A DNA stretch of 64,000 nucleotides from Paenibacillus urinalis (GCF_028747985.1 NZ_CP118108.1:2361501-2425500), one strand, 5' to 3'. Positions 15,745 to 25,685 are shown, counted from the first letter of the stretch. Notes: generated by a model not told the origin, from the sequence alone. Made by a program: numbers and translations.

Positions 15745-18051
15745 TCACCCAATACTTCGTTTGTGCTCCTGGAGGACATGCTGCTTCCGGTAAGCGCCAG
15801 GCGTCATATTCGTCAGCTTTTTGAATGATCGGTTGAAGGAGGTGATGTTATGATATCCGACGAGCTGGCTGATCTCGTTCACGTTCAGATCCGTTGTCAC
15901 GAGCAGTTCACAAGCCTTGGACATGCGCACTCCCTGCAAATGCTCGCTGAAATTCATCCCCGTCTTCTCTTTAATATAAGCTGAGAGATAAGCACTGGAC
16001 AAATTAAGCTTACCGGACAAGTAATCCAGCGAGATGTCCTCCATATACTTGTGCTGAATGATTTCGTAGAACATAACGACAAGAGGCTCAGATGACAGGT
16101 CCTGGCGCTTCCGGGTAAGTGCGCATGCAGCATGAACAAATGACAGGAAGCTTTGATGATAATCAGACAGGGTATGGCAGTGCTTGATCCCTTCCATCCA
16201 CAGCTTGAGTGCAGGGAAGGAATCTTCACCTGGAAGAAGCTCCTTGGTACTCTCCATCAGTTTTACAGCAATGAGATGAGCATATTCCTGAAACTGCTGT
16301 ACTCCAGCTCCTTGCTCATAAAAGGGTACCAGCAGTTCCTGAATCAGCTCCATCGCGGGTTCCTCATCCCCGGATTGAAGAGCCTGATGTAGATTTTTTT
16401 GCATGATCGAAGACAGGGGAGGAAGCTCGGGAAGCTCTCTTTCCTCGAATATAATTTGAGTTTCTTCTGCTATATAGGCTTGTGAAGAGAGATTTCGCAA
16501 TCGTTGATACGCATCGTTGAAACCCGATGCATCCGCAACCAGCGGACTGACGCCAACGGTGACGATATAATGCTCATGATCTGCATCAAATGTTTGCTTG
16601 ATTCGTTCCAGCAGCAAGCCCAAATCTTGTGAAGAGGCTCCTTTTAATACGGAAACAATTTCATCGCTCTCCAGCTGGAATGTATGTGTATCTTGTACAC
16701 ATTCGGAAGAGATCAGATGGATATGCTCCAGCAAATGGCGGATAACCCAGCCCATCTCTTCCCGAGCCTTAATTCCGGCTTGGCGAAAACGGATATCATA
16801 ATAAACAATATGAAAACGGCCTGAGCTGTTTAGGAAATCTGACCACTCATTAATGTCGGTGTTGATGTTTTTGAGCTGATTCATATAGGTGTAGCTTTGG
16901 AGTGCTGCTTTTTGCTCCTTCATCCGGTGAATAATGCTCTCTTTTTCTTTCTGAAGCTGCTGAATCCGGCTATGGATTAGGTCATATTCCCATATCTGGC
17001 CCGCAGAATTGGAGTTATTCCTTATTTCATGCTCACTTGCAGCAGCACCGCCCGAAGTTCGGTCTAACAAACTTGAGAGCATTTGCTTCACAGGGGAATG
17101 AAGCTTTCGGCTAAGCACGATGGCAGCGATAACCGCAACAGCGAGTGAAGTGACAAATACTAGCAGTAAATACTTGGACAGGTGCTGCAGCTGTACAGTG
17201 ATTTGTGTGTCTGGAGTCGATGTAATATAGGTTAGTCCGTCACTGCCCGTAGTCTTAAAATAATATACTCCATTATGCTTGACCATGCTTTCGCCTTCAG
17301 CGAATGGGGGAATCTGATCAGTTTGAGTGCCTTCATTCCTGCTGTACAGGGTATTTCCGGCTTCGTCCATCAGCATCAAATTTCCTTCTCCTGCCGCGGT
17401 CCCATAAAATGCATCCGCTGCCTGCTCAATATCAATCATCGCAACAAGCTGATAAGAGGTGTCCGGATAATGGAACACATAGGGCAGCAGCTTCTTGGAT
17501 TCGATGTTCTTTGCCGCCAGATCGAAGGTAGATGCAGGCAGCATTTGAAATGAATTTTCCTGATTCAGCTCTGATTGCCAATCGGATAAGGAGTAATTCA
17601 CATTGTAATAAAAACGTTCAAACATATATTCATTGCTGCTGCTGCCGCTCTTGCCAAACGCAAGCTCCGCCTGATCCAGATGGACAATGACATCCTGAAC
17701 CATAAATAACGGATTGTATGATTCTCTTCGAATCTCCTCAATAACCTCTTTGGCCTTCAAGAAGTTCGCTCCGTCTATACCATACCTGTTCAGTTCACTA
17801 TTAAAGCTGATCAGATCCGGATTGTGATACAGATCAAAGAGCAGAATCTGTATTCTCTCAAAATGCTGGGCAAATCTCTCTGCCGTATTCTCGGTCTGCG
17901 TCTGACTGCTGCGCATAATTTCCTGTTCAAGACCATTGCGGAACATTTTATAAATAAGTACATAGAAGCACCCAAACAACAGAATGAGGGTGAGAAAGCT
18001 CACAAATATTTTGAAGTATAAAGAACGCTTGCGTGCCCAGATCCACCTCAT
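15745..18051 (-). CDS. membrane-bound sensor/AraC-type transcriptional regulator (YesS-like)
   Basis: A 768-residue one-protein sensor. A membrane segment near residues 12-34 and another near 293-315 bracket an extracytoplasmic sensor domain. A linker and a degenerate cyclase-like region follow, and the C-terminal 100 residues are a double helix-turn-helix of the AraC family (ending NITSFNRSFKKLTNMTPGAYRK-like; key residues GY and P). In Bacillus and Paenibacillus such YesS/YtdP-type proteins sit next to LplABC-type oligosaccharide transporters and activate them in response to an extracellular sugar. Here it is divergent from such a transporter, 336 bases away. The ligand is unknown. Confidence 0.85.
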   Translation of the reverse strand: MRWIWARKRSLYFKIFVSFLTLILLFGCFYVLIYKMFRNGLEQEIMRSSQTQTENTAERFAQHFERIQILLFDLYHNPDLISFNSELNRYGIDGANFLKAKEVIEEIRRESYNPLFMVQDVIVHLDQAELAFGKSGSSSNEYMFERFYYNVNYSLSDWQSELNQENSFQMLPASTFDLAAKNIESKKLLPYVFHYPDTSYQLVAMIDIEQAADAFYGTAAGEGNLMLMDEAGNTLYSRNEGTQTDQIPPFAEGESMVKHNGVYYFKTTGSDGLTYITSTPDTQITVQLQHLSKYLLLVFVTSLAVAVIAAIVLSRKLHSPVKQMLSSLLDRTSGGAAASEHEIRNNSNSAGQIWEYDLIHSRIQQLQKEKESIIHRMKEQKAALQSYTYMNQLKNINTDINEWSDFLNSSGRFHIVYYDIRFRQAGIKAREEMGWVIRHLLEHIHLISSECVQDTHTFQLESDEIVSVLKGASSQDLGLLLERIKQTFDADHEHYIVTVGVSPLVADASGFNDAYQRLRNLSSQAYIAEETQIIFEERELPELPPLSSIMQKNLHQALQSGDEEPAMELIQELLVPFYEQGAGVQQFQEYAHLIAVKLMESTKELLPGEDSFPALKLWMEGIKHCHTLSDYHQSFLSFVHAACALTRKRQDLSSEPLVVMFYEIIQHKYMEDISLDYLSGKLNLSSAYLSAYIKEKTGMNFSEHLQGVRMSKACELLVTTDLNVNEISQLVGYHNITSFNRSFKKLTNMTPGAYRKQHVLQEHKRSIG

Positions 18052-18211
18052 CGTACGATCATCTCCTAACGTTAATCTTTTCTGTGCTGCTAAGGCTTGG
18101 CCGAATCCTTCTTAATCGGCTTATTGTAGCAAGACAGTATTAACTCGCAGGGACACCATTGTAAATCCGATGTAAAATCCAGCTGTGTATTTTTTAAGAT
18201 TGTATTGTGTT

Positions 18212-18239
18212 TTTACGAAAAGATGTTAGGTTTCGTAAA
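18212..18239. promoter_or_regulatory. perfect inverted repeat in the divergent sugar-transporter control region
   Basis: TTTACGAAA and TTTCGTAAA are perfect nine-base arms separated by ten bases, about one helical turn per half-site centre. It lies between the AraC-type regulator and the ABC permease genes and is a likely operator, though AraC-type proteins more often bind direct repeats. Confidence 0.55.
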
Positions 18240-18387
18240 GTTCTGAATAGATGTCTACAATCCAAAGAACGGTAAATACCTTTCTCGCCATAGCTCTTGT
18301 ATCATGTGACTTGCAAGTGAATCACTGTGCTTGCATTCGTAACCGTCAAAAGGGGGTGTAAGTATTGGGAAGGAGATAGTATCAGAG

Positions 18388-19323
18388 GTGCAGGCGTCAG
18401 AGAGAAAGAAATGGAACCAGAGAAGCAGTCTGCGATCATGGACTAGAAATTGGGAGCTCTACTTATTGTTTCTGCCCGTGCTCGCTTATTTTATTATCTT
18501 TCACTATATTCCGATGTATGGAGTGCAAATCGCCTTCAAGGATTTCATCGCGAACAAAGGCATCATGGGCAGTCCTTGGGTCGGATTCGAGCATTTCGAG
18601 AGATTCTTTGACAGCTTCTATTTCTGGAGAATTATTAAGAACACGCTGGGTATCGGTATATATGAACTGGTTGTCGGGTTTCCTATTCCGATTATCTTAG
18701 CGCTCATGATTCATGAGCTGAGAACAGGCAAGTTTCGAAAATTCGTGCAGACCGTTACGTACATGCCGCACTTTTTATCTACGATTGTTATGGTGGGCAT
18801 GATCATGATGTTCTTATCTCCGGCTTCTGGACTCATTAATGTAGTTATCACTTTATTTGGCGGGGAGCCGATCAGCTTCATGACCGAACCGGGCTGGTTC
18901 AAGAGCATCTATGTATGGTCAGGTGTATGGCAGACGATGGGCTGGAGCTCTATTATCTATATTGCAGCGCTGGCCGGCATTGATCCACAGCTTCATGAAG
19001 CAGCCAGAGTGGATGGAGCATCCAGGCTCCGCCGAATATGGCACATTAATTTACCGGGGATCGCACCCACGATTATCGTACTGCTCATCCTGAACATGGG
19101 TTCTATTCTTGGAGTGGGATTCGAGAAAGTATTCCTAATGCAAAATGACTTGAATATGGAGAGCTCTGATGTAATCTCTACGAATGTTTATCGCAGCGGC
19201 ATACTCGGTGCACAGTACAGCTTCTCAGCTGCCGTCGGACTATTCAATTCTGTCGTCAATTTCATTATGCTGCTCACCGTTAACCGGATTGCGCGTAAAG
19301 TCAGCTCAAGCAGTCTATGGTAG
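18388..19323 (+). CDS. LplB/YteP-type sugar ABC transporter permease
   Basis: A 311-residue permease with six membrane segments. It carries the family opening WELYLLFLPVLAYFIIFHYI and GVQIAFKDF, and the EAA loop EAARVDGASRLRRIWHINLP that docks on the ATPase. LplB-type permeases import oligosaccharides such as pectin or xylan fragments. GTG 18388 is the start; an upstream TTG runs into a stop. AAGGAG lies 12 bases before. No ATP-binding subunit is encoded here; a shared MsmX-type ATPase elsewhere is usual for this family. Confidence 0.9.
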   Translation: MQASERKKWNQRSSLRSWTRNWELYLLFLPVLAYFIIFHYIPMYGVQIAFKDFIANKGIMGSPWVGFEHFERFFDSFYFWRIIKNTLGIGIYELVVGFPIPIILALMIHELRTGKFRKFVQTVTYMPHFLSTIVMVGMIMMFLSPASGLINVVITLFGGEPISFMTEPGWFKSIYVWSGVWQTMGWSSIIYIAALAGIDPQLHEAARVDGASRLRRIWHINLPGIAPTIIVLLILNMGSILGVGFEKVFLMQNDLNMESSDVISTNVYRSGILGAQYSFSAAVGLFNSVVNFIMLLTVNRIARKVSSSSLW

Positions 19324-19340
19324 AAAGGAGGCCTGTAAGT

Positions 19341-20222
19341 ATGGCAGAAAGCCGGGGAGATCGTTACGTCATGACTGCAATATACATTCTGCTCGGACTT
19401 GTCTCTCTCATCGTCTTATATCCGATATATTTTGTACTCATTGCCTCTTTTAGCAGTCCGGAGGAGGTTATGCTAGGCAAGGTATGGCTGTGGCCGAAGA
19501 ATTTGTCACTAGTTGGTTATGAACGGATATTCGAGAATAACGAATTGATGAAGGGTTACTTCAACACGATTGTGTATACGGTCATCGGCACCGCTCTGAA
19601 CGTTGTCATGACGATTGCTGCAGCATATCCGCTGTCTCGTCAAGACTTTAAGGGGAGAAATGCATTTACGGTACTGATCGTATTTACGATGTTCTTCAGT
19701 GGAGGCATGATCCCGACTTACCTGTTGATTAAGGATCTCGGACTGCTCGATTCGTTCTGGGTGATGATTCTGCCCACAGCGGTATCCGTGTGGAACATTC
19801 TCATAATGAGAACCTTCTTTCAAAGCTCTATTCCAAAAGAGCTGCAGGAGGCCGCATTTCTGGATGGATGCTCCAATCTGAAGCTGCTTGTCCGAATCAT
19901 CCTTCCGCTATCAGGTCCGGTGCTGGCAGTTATGGTATTATTTTATGCCGTGGGTCATTGGAACAGCTACTTTAACGCACTTATCTATCTATCCGACAGG
20001 GACAAGTATCCACTGCAGCTGTTCTTAAGAGAAATTCTAATTCAGGATCAAATGCAAAATATGGTGGACTTAGGCAGTGATACATATTCCAAAAGCCTGA
20101 TGGAGGTTGAAGCCATCAAATACGCAGCCGTCATGGTGACAAATCTGCCGATGCTGATCCTGTATCCGTTTCTGCAAAAATATTTCATTAAAGGTGTCAT
20201 GATCGGCGCTATTAAAGGTTAA
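19341..20222 (+). CDS. LplC/YtcP-type sugar ABC transporter permease
   Basis: The second permease, 293 residues, with six membrane segments, the LplC motif MFFSGGMIPTYLLIKDLGLL and the EAA loop ELQEAAFLDGCSNLKLLVRI. ATG 19341 follows AAAGGAGG ten bases upstream; an in-frame ATG at 19317 overlaps the previous gene and has no binding site. It forms the membrane channel with the preceding permease. Confidence 0.9.
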   Translation: MAESRGDRYVMTAIYILLGLVSLIVLYPIYFVLIASFSSPEEVMLGKVWLWPKNLSLVGYERIFENNELMKGYFNTIVYTVIGTALNVVMTIAAAYPLSRQDFKGRNAFTVLIVFTMFFSGGMIPTYLLIKDLGLLDSFWVMILPTAVSVWNILIMRTFFQSSIPKELQEAAFLDGCSNLKLLVRIILPLSGPVLAVMVLFYAVGHWNSYFNALIYLSDRDKYPLQLFLREILIQDQMQNMVDLGSDTYSKSLMEVEAIKYAAVMVTNLPMLILYPFLQKYFIKGVMIGAIKG

Positions 20223-20274
20223 CTGAGGTTCTAAAATTGAGGTTCTATACTAAAATCGAGGAGTGAAGTAGCGT

Positions 20275-21897
20275 ATGTGGAAAAAATGGGGGAGTCTTTC
20301 ATTATCACTGGTGATTGCGGCAAGCTTAATGGCGGGCTGCGGCTCAAGTGAAGACAGCGGAGAAGCAGAAGGAGAACAGGCACCCGAAGCGACATCTAAT
20401 CTTAATGAGACGGGGATGCCAATCGTCAACGAGCAGATTACGCTTGATTTTTTCACCGGGAAGTGGGCCGGAAACAGCAGCAATTATGATGAAGTGCTCG
20501 TGTGGGATAAGTATCAGGAAATGTCCAATATCGATGTGAATTTCAATCTGGTTCCTTTTGAGACATTGACAGAGAAACGTAATCTGGCGCTTGCCGGGGG
20601 AGATTATCCCGATGTCTTCTACTCCGCAAGAGTCAGCTCTGCTGAATTGACCCGCTATGGTCCGCAAGGGGTGTTCATCCCGCTGAATGATCTAATTGAT
20701 CAGTATGCTCCTAACTTCAAGAAGCTGATGGACGAGAATCCAGGTATTCGTAAAGGACTGACGATGCCGGACGGGAATATTTACTCACTGCCTTCCTTCT
20801 ACGACCCCAACTTCTTATCCATGCTGATCGGAACGCCTCTATGGATTAATGAAGACTGGCTTAAGCAGCTAGGTATGGATGAGCCGGATACCATTGATGA
20901 ATTTTACAATTATCTGAAGGCTGTCAAGGAGACCGATCTGAATGGGAATGGCAAAAATGATGAGATTCCATTTGGAGGAACCGGAATTACTTCTATTATT
21001 GATCAGGTCAAAGGGGCATGGGGTCTAGGCACGAAGGGTCTGGGTCATAAGTTCGTCGATGTGGATGCAGACACGAATGAGCTTCGTTTTACGAAGACAC
21101 TGCCAGAGTATAAGGAAATGCTGCAGTTTATGAACAAGCTGTACTCAGAAGGATTAATTGACAAAGAAATATTCACCATTGAGAGCAGTGCTCTGAACGC
21201 TAAGGGGCAGGCCGATCTGCTGGGATCGACCATTGTACCGAATCCGGATACCGTAATGGGCAAGGACAATTATATTGGTCTGGCTGCATTGGAAGGACCG
21301 CATGGCGACAAGCTCTACTCCCATGTTAAGGTTCCGATGGTGCACGTAGGAGCCTTCGCGATTACAGATAAGAATGAGCATCCGGAGGCAACGATCCGGT
21401 GGATGGATCACTTCTTCGGGCAGGAAGGTGCAACGTTCTTCTTCATGGGGGAAGAGGGTACCACGTATAACAAAAATGCTGACGGCGAGCTTGAATACAT
21501 TGAAGATATTACAAATAATCCGAATGGGCTTACGATGGACCAGGCGCTTACTCAATATTTTACCTGGACGGGCGGAAGCTACCCTGGTTATGTGAAAGGC
21601 GAATATTTTAAAGGATCCGAAACGTTGCCAAATTCGATGGAAGCCGCAGAGAAGGCTGAGCCGGATGCCGTGGAAGATATCTGGTACAATTTCAACTTTA
21701 CGAATGAAGAGACGGATTTTATGTCCTCTGTCGGTAAAGACATCCATGATTATATTGGTGAAATGGAAGCGAAGTTCGTCAATGGCAGTGCCTCTTTTGA
21801 TGAGTGGGATACGTATGTGGAGACCATTAATAAAATGGGACTCGATGAGTATATGAAGATCTACCAGGCTGCTTATGAGCGTTATAATGCAAGCTAA
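20275..21897 (+). CDS. LplA/YtcQ-type extracellular sugar-binding lipoprotein
   Basis: A 540-residue family 1-like solute-binding protein with lipobox LMAGCGSS (Cys22). The mature part contains the calcium-binding-like loop DLNGNGKNDEIPFGG, typical of LplA/YtcQ proteins. It captures an oligosaccharide for the two permeases upstream. GAGGAGTGAAG precedes the ATG. Its 3' end overlaps the start of the next gene by 23 bases, so the oxidoreductases are part of the same operon. Confidence 0.9.
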   Translation: MWKKWGSLSLSLVIAASLMAGCGSSEDSGEAEGEQAPEATSNLNETGMPIVNEQITLDFFTGKWAGNSSNYDEVLVWDKYQEMSNIDVNFNLVPFETLTEKRNLALAGGDYPDVFYSARVSSAELTRYGPQGVFIPLNDLIDQYAPNFKKLMDENPGIRKGLTMPDGNIYSLPSFYDPNFLSMLIGTPLWINEDWLKQLGMDEPDTIDEFYNYLKAVKETDLNGNGKNDEIPFGGTGITSIIDQVKGAWGLGTKGLGHKFVDVDADTNELRFTKTLPEYKEMLQFMNKLYSEGLIDKEIFTIESSALNAKGQADLLGSTIVPNPDTVMGKDNYIGLAALEGPHGDKLYSHVKVPMVHVGAFAITDKNEHPEATIRWMDHFFGQEGATFFFMGEEGTTYNKNADGELEYIEDITNNPNGLTMDQALTQYFTWTGGSYPGYVKGEYFKGSETLPNSMEAAEKAEPDAVEDIWYNFNFTNEETDFMSSVGKDIHDYIGEMEAKFVNGSASFDEWDTYVETINKMGLDEYMKIYQAAYERYNAS

Positions 21898-22954
21898 GCA
21901 ACAAGTGAAAATAGCCGTTATGGGATACAATGCGGGTTCTGTAAAATATGCCAAGTACTATGCAGAACATCCTGCGATTCAGCTGGCAGGTATATGTGAT
22001 CTCCGCGATGATGAGGCGGAAGAGTGGTCAGAGCACGTTCAAGCAACCGTATTCCATAACCTGCCCAAGCTGCTGGCAGAGCAGAAGCCCGATATCCTTC
22101 ATCTTGCACTTCCGGTTATGGAGCATCTGCCTGATCTGTATATTGCTGCAGAAGCGGGTGTTCATATGATGTGTGAGAAGCCTATGGGCTTGTCAGCTAC
22201 GGATCTGAAACAGCTGGCTGCCATATGCAGACAGCACAGCGTACAGATTATTCCTTCTCACGAGGCCTTGTTCAGACCGGAATATTCGGATCTGGCAAGG
22301 CAAGTGAGAGCAGGTGTGATCGGCAGTCCAGGCGTAGTTCATGTTCGGCGTATGATGACTGGAGAGGAAGCTTACGGCAGCCGTTTGCCTTCCTCCTCTG
22401 CTCATCGTATTGAACCCATTATGACGCTGTTTATCGAAGAAATTGAATTTATGAGTTATCTTCTCGGTGAAGTGGAGAGTGTATTCGCACAGCATATTTG
22501 CAAAGAACGGACTGAGTATGCGCTGCTCACACTGAAATATGAATGCGGCACTATTGTGAATATGGAAGGTATATTAGGTTATCCGAGTCCGGCAACATCT
22601 GAATTCGAGATGGCAGGAAATCAAGGGATTGTTCGCTCCAGTCCGAAGATGAGCGCTTCGGTGGAGATCAGAAGAGGGGGTTCCCCGTCTGCAAAATATG
22701 TAATAACCGACTCCGCTCATCCTAAGCACCGTTCCGAATTCAGGCTAGTCAGCCCTGCATTTGAGGATGCGATCGATGGATATATACGATCCGTGCTGAA
22801 TATTGCAACTTATAAGACGGAACCGATAATATCGCTGGAGGCGTCATGGAAGACGGCGGTTGTCATCCAGGCGGCAGCTTATTCAGCAAGTAACGGGCAG
22901 GCCGTGACCATGAGGTCATTTCGTTTAACCGATGGGTGGTGGCGGGATGCGTAA
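21875..22954 (+). CDS. Gfo/Idh/MocA family oxidoreductase
   Basis: A 359-residue NAD(P)-dependent dehydrogenase: an N-terminal Rossmann fold (VKIAVMGYNAGSVKYAKYYA in place of the usual GxGxxG) with the EKPMG motif near residue 95, then a C-terminal beta-sheet domain. Such enzymes oxidise sugars, inositols or sugar acids. Start at ATG 21875 or 21887; neither has a strong ribosome site, fitting translational coupling to the overlapping lipoprotein gene. Substrate is probably a product of the sugar imported by this operon (inference). Confidence 0.8.
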   Translation: MSVIMQAKQQVKIAVMGYNAGSVKYAKYYAEHPAIQLAGICDLRDDEAEEWSEHVQATVFHNLPKLLAEQKPDILHLALPVMEHLPDLYIAAEAGVHMMCEKPMGLSATDLKQLAAICRQHSVQIIPSHEALFRPEYSDLARQVRAGVIGSPGVVHVRRMMTGEEAYGSRLPSSSAHRIEPIMTLFIEEIEFMSYLLGEVESVFAQHICKERTEYALLTLKYECGTIVNMEGILGYPSPATSEFEMAGNQGIVRSSPKMSASVEIRRGGSPSAKYVITDSAHPKHRSEFRLVSPAFEDAIDGYIRSVLNIATYKTEPIISLEASWKTAVVIQAAAYSASNGQAVTMRSFRLTDGWWRDA

Positions 22955-23921
22955 GCTTCGTATCGGTATGATCAGCTTCGCCCATTCCCATGCCTTCAGC
23001 TATTACAGGCAGTTGCAGCTGATTGAGAATGCGGAGGTAACTGCAATTGCAGATCTACATTACGATCGGGTCAAGGCGATAGTTGAACGTGACCATGTTC
23101 AATTCTATCCAGATCATCTGGAGCTGCTCAAGCTGCCGGATATCGATGCGGTCATTATTTGTTCGGAAAATAGGCATCATGCCGCCCTAGTCACGGACAG
23201 TGCGAAGGCAGGCAAGCTTATATTGTGCGAGAAGCCGCTTGGGACAGGACGCGTTGAAATGCGGCAAATGATTGATATTTGTCATGAACTGCAGGTGCAG
23301 CTCATGACGGCCTTTCCTTGCCGTTACCTTTCGTCGGTCATTCGGGTTAAGGAAGCCGTAGCCCAAGGTGAGATTGGTGAAGTTATCGCCGTTAAAGGGT
23401 ATAACCGAGGCGGCATGCCCGGCGGCTGGTTTGTCGATCCGGCGCAATCTGGCGGCGGTGCACTGCTCGATCATACGGTACATGTTGCTGATATGCTGAA
23501 TTGGATGCTGGGAGTACAGCCCCGTGTTGTTCATGCCGAGAAAGGGACACTGTTTCATGATATTGCTGTCGAGGATTCGGGTATGGTCCATCTGGAATAT
23601 GACAATGGCGTGATTGGGGTTATTGATACAAGCTGGTCTCGAAATCCTGTGTTTCCTTATTGGGGAGATGTGAAGCTGGATGTAATCGGAACGGAAGGGA
23701 TCATAAGAATGGATGCTTTTGCCCAAGTCAATGAAGTGTACAGCATAGAGCAAGGCAGAGCACGGTACAGCTACTTTGGAGACAAGATGGATTATTATAT
23801 GCTTCAGGACTTTGTGAATCGTATTCTTGATGGAAGGCCTGTAGCGATTACGGGAGAGGACGGGTATGCCGCAGCCGAGGTGGCATTGTCAGCCTATGAT
23901 TACCTGGAGAATCGAACGTAA
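22947..23921 (+). CDS. Gfo/Idh/MocA family oxidoreductase
   Basis: A 324-residue dehydrogenase of the same family as its neighbour but a distinct paralogue: LRIGMISFAHSHAFSYYRQL at the N-terminus and the lysine of CEKPLG near residue 95. The substrate-domain histidine pair is seen in GGALLDHTVHVADML. ATG 22947 is preferred, after GGTGG; it overlaps the preceding stop by eight bases. Two adjacent paralogues may act in sequence or on different sugars. A strong bidirectional hairpin ends the operon. Confidence 0.85.
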   Translation: MRKLRIGMISFAHSHAFSYYRQLQLIENAEVTAIADLHYDRVKAIVERDHVQFYPDHLELLKLPDIDAVIICSENRHHAALVTDSAKAGKLILCEKPLGTGRVEMRQMIDICHELQVQLMTAFPCRYLSSVIRVKEAVAQGEIGEVIAVKGYNRGGMPGGWFVDPAQSGGGALLDHTVHVADMLNWMLGVQPRVVHAEKGTLFHDIAVEDSGMVHLEYDNGVIGVIDTSWSRNPVFPYWGDVKLDVIGTEGIIRMDAFAQVNEVYSIEQGRARYSYFGDKMDYYMLQDFVNRILDGRPVAITGEDGYAAAEVALSAYDYLENRT

Positions 23922-23935
23922 TCTTATAAAATGAA

Positions 23936-23977
23936 ACAAGGTGCGCCTCAACGCTGGAGGCGCACCTTGTTCTTTTT
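23936..23977. terminator. bidirectional hairpin terminator
   Basis: ACAAGGTGCGCCTC pairs with GAGGCGCACCTTGT around an AACGCTG-type loop, followed by T-rich sequence. The last codons of the convergent DUF4184 gene (ending KVRLQR) are encoded inside this hairpin. Confidence 0.9.
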
Positions 23978-24700
23978 GAATTTAAAAAAGATGGAAACGA
24001 AGAGCAGACTAAGCAAACCAGAATCGATGACTCTGACCACATGAACACCAATGCTATGAATAGCCACCGGATCAGCGATAAACCAGATAATGAAGAATAC
24101 AATAGACAATAGGGCAATGCATAGCCAATACAGCGATTTTTGTGCAGACGGTGTACTTCGATTAGCTAGACTGTTGTATTTTCTGGCTCGATAAAGGATG
24201 TAAATCAGAATTAACGAAAGTCCGGCCAGCGTCCCGCCATGCTGCAGTATTTTATAGATGGGAATTTCGTAACCGAGTACATGGAGGTCAACGCTGAGCA
24301 GCGGAATCCGATCAACAACAAATCCATGCTGGTGCGTAAAAGCATCCCACACGACGTGCGTTAACATGCCGAGTAAGGCTGAATAGCAGAAAATAATGAT
24401 CTTGACCGGTAATCCGAAATTAGACGTACGCTCAGAACGATCCTGCATAAATACAGGCAAATGATCCATTAGAGTCTGGTGAATGAAACAATAATAGATC
24501 AGGTAGACCAACGCGACCAGCGGCAAATTAAAATAGAAGAACCCCGCAAAAGTATGTCCGGTCATGCCCGCAGGCTGTCCTCTTAGCAAATATTCAAAAT
24601 CAGGGGCCATGCTGCCCAGTACGAGCGCGGTAAAATGAAGATACTTGCTCTTGCGTGAAAACGGCAGAACGGCAGCGGGATGGGCAAAAGTAAACGGCAT
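23948..24700 (-). CDS. DUF4184 family membrane protein
   Basis: A 250-residue protein beginning MPFTFAHPAAVLPF, the hallmark of DUF4184, with about six membrane segments. It holds conserved polar positions GSMAPDFEYLLRG and LTHVVWDAFTH that resemble metal-dependent hydrolases of the YdjM/LexA-regulated type (inner-membrane phospholipase-C-like). Function is not established. GGAGA precedes the ATG. It is monocistronic and convergent with the sugar operon. Confidence 0.85.
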   Translation of the reverse strand: MPFTFAHPAAVLPFSRKSKYLHFTALVLGSMAPDFEYLLRGQPAGMTGHTFAGFFYFNLPLVALVYLIYYCFIHQTLMDHLPVFMQDRSERTSNFGLPVKIIIFCYSALLGMLTHVVWDAFTHQHGFVVDRIPLLSVDLHVLGYEIPIYKILQHGGTLAGLSLILIYILYRARKYNSLANRSTPSAQKSLYWLCIALLSIVFFIIWFIADPVAIHSIGVHVVRVIDSGLLSLLFVSIFFKFKKNKVRLQR

Positions 24701-24819
24701 TGTATGTAGAATCTCCTTTTATGAATGAATCAGAATCGGTCTCCAGATGTATATATGATCTAGACAGGTTACGGTAGATTAAGTATAAACCGCGGGCTAT
24801 CCATCGGAGGGGGAAAACA

Positions 24820-25425
24820 ATGGAATTATTAGATATTGTCAGGATGACAGAGCTTACGGAGCAGCAACTACAGCAGGTGGCAGACGTCTACGTGAATAGT
24901 TATTATAACGAATTAACCTCCATGACGAAAGATAAAATGATGTTAAAAAGAATAATTAAAGAGTCTTTTGTTGTAGATCAATTCTATGCTGCGATTATTG
25001 AAGGCCGAGTCGTAGGCATTATGGCGTATTCCACCAGCATTACTCGCTCGCAATATTTTGATAAAGAGTTCTTAAATAGTATTCTAGGTAATGTTCAGGG
25101 GAGCGTTGTACATTATTTTCTGGCAAAACAATTTCACATACCCGCCCCAATTTATAGAGATGAGTGCTTTCTAGAAGCGGTTGCCACAGACCCTATGTAT
25201 CGGGGAAGAGGGATCGCGACATCCATGCTGCTCCATCTGATGCATCATCTGCCGTACCGGGTCTTTAAGCTGGAAGTCGTTGATACGAATCATGCGGCAC
25301 GATCCATTTATGAGAAGCACGGTTTTAACATCTATAAGGCCGTAAAGCAAAGATGGTTTCGCCAAAAACTTGGCTTCAATGAGAAGCTCTATATGGTAAG
25401 GACTGTGGATGAGCCAACAATATAG
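24820..25425 (+). CDS. GNAT family N-acetyltransferase
   Basis: A 201-residue acetyltransferase. The acetyl-CoA motif A is clear: LEAVATDPMYRGRGIATSML near residues 118-137, followed by LEVVDTNHAARSIYEKHGF, the usual motif B. Transfers an acetyl group to an unknown amine. GGAGGGGG precedes the ATG. No adjacent gene suggests the substrate. Confidence 0.85.
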   Translation: MELLDIVRMTELTEQQLQQVADVYVNSYYNELTSMTKDKMMLKRIIKESFVVDQFYAAIIEGRVVGIMAYSTSITRSQYFDKEFLNSILGNVQGSVVHYFLAKQFHIPAPIYRDECFLEAVATDPMYRGRGIATSMLLHLMHHLPYRVFKLEVVDTNHAARSIYEKHGFNIYKAVKQRWFRQKLGFNEKLYMVRTVDEPTI

Positions 25426-25448
25426 CCTATAGTCATTAAAATTTATAA

Positions 25449-25685
25449 ATGAATACGAACCAAACGTTCACCCAAATGTTTCAAATCACCGAAGAGATTA
25501 CGGATGCAGCGGGAAATTCATATCCGATCGAATCCTCGCGGTTTTTCTTAGTATTAGATCATGTCACTCAGACGTGGCAATACGATTATGTCGTGCCTGC
25601 GAAGGATTTCGAGCAGCCTTTGCAATTTAAGATCTACAAGCACCCGGGCTCTATTGAGAAAAAGATCACGCTGCCAATAAAATAA
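25449..25685 (+). pseudogene. C-terminal fragment of a DUF4179/DUF5643-like protein
   Basis: The 78-residue frame matches only the C-terminal end of the full-length protein encoded next door. Compare ITDAAGNSYPIESSRFF with FIDASGKQFKLLNPENE, and YDYVVPAKDFEQPLQFKIYK with YHYYIPNEEYQQPLTFPIYE. There is no ribosome binding site before its ATG and no N-terminal part upstream, so it is best read as a remnant of a duplicated or replaced paralogue. It could still be translated as a small protein. Confidence 0.6.

Noticed and set aside
21154..21954. 266-codon minus-strand frame
   Set aside because: It lies antisense to the binding-lipoprotein gene and has no homology-like motifs; an effect of codon bias.
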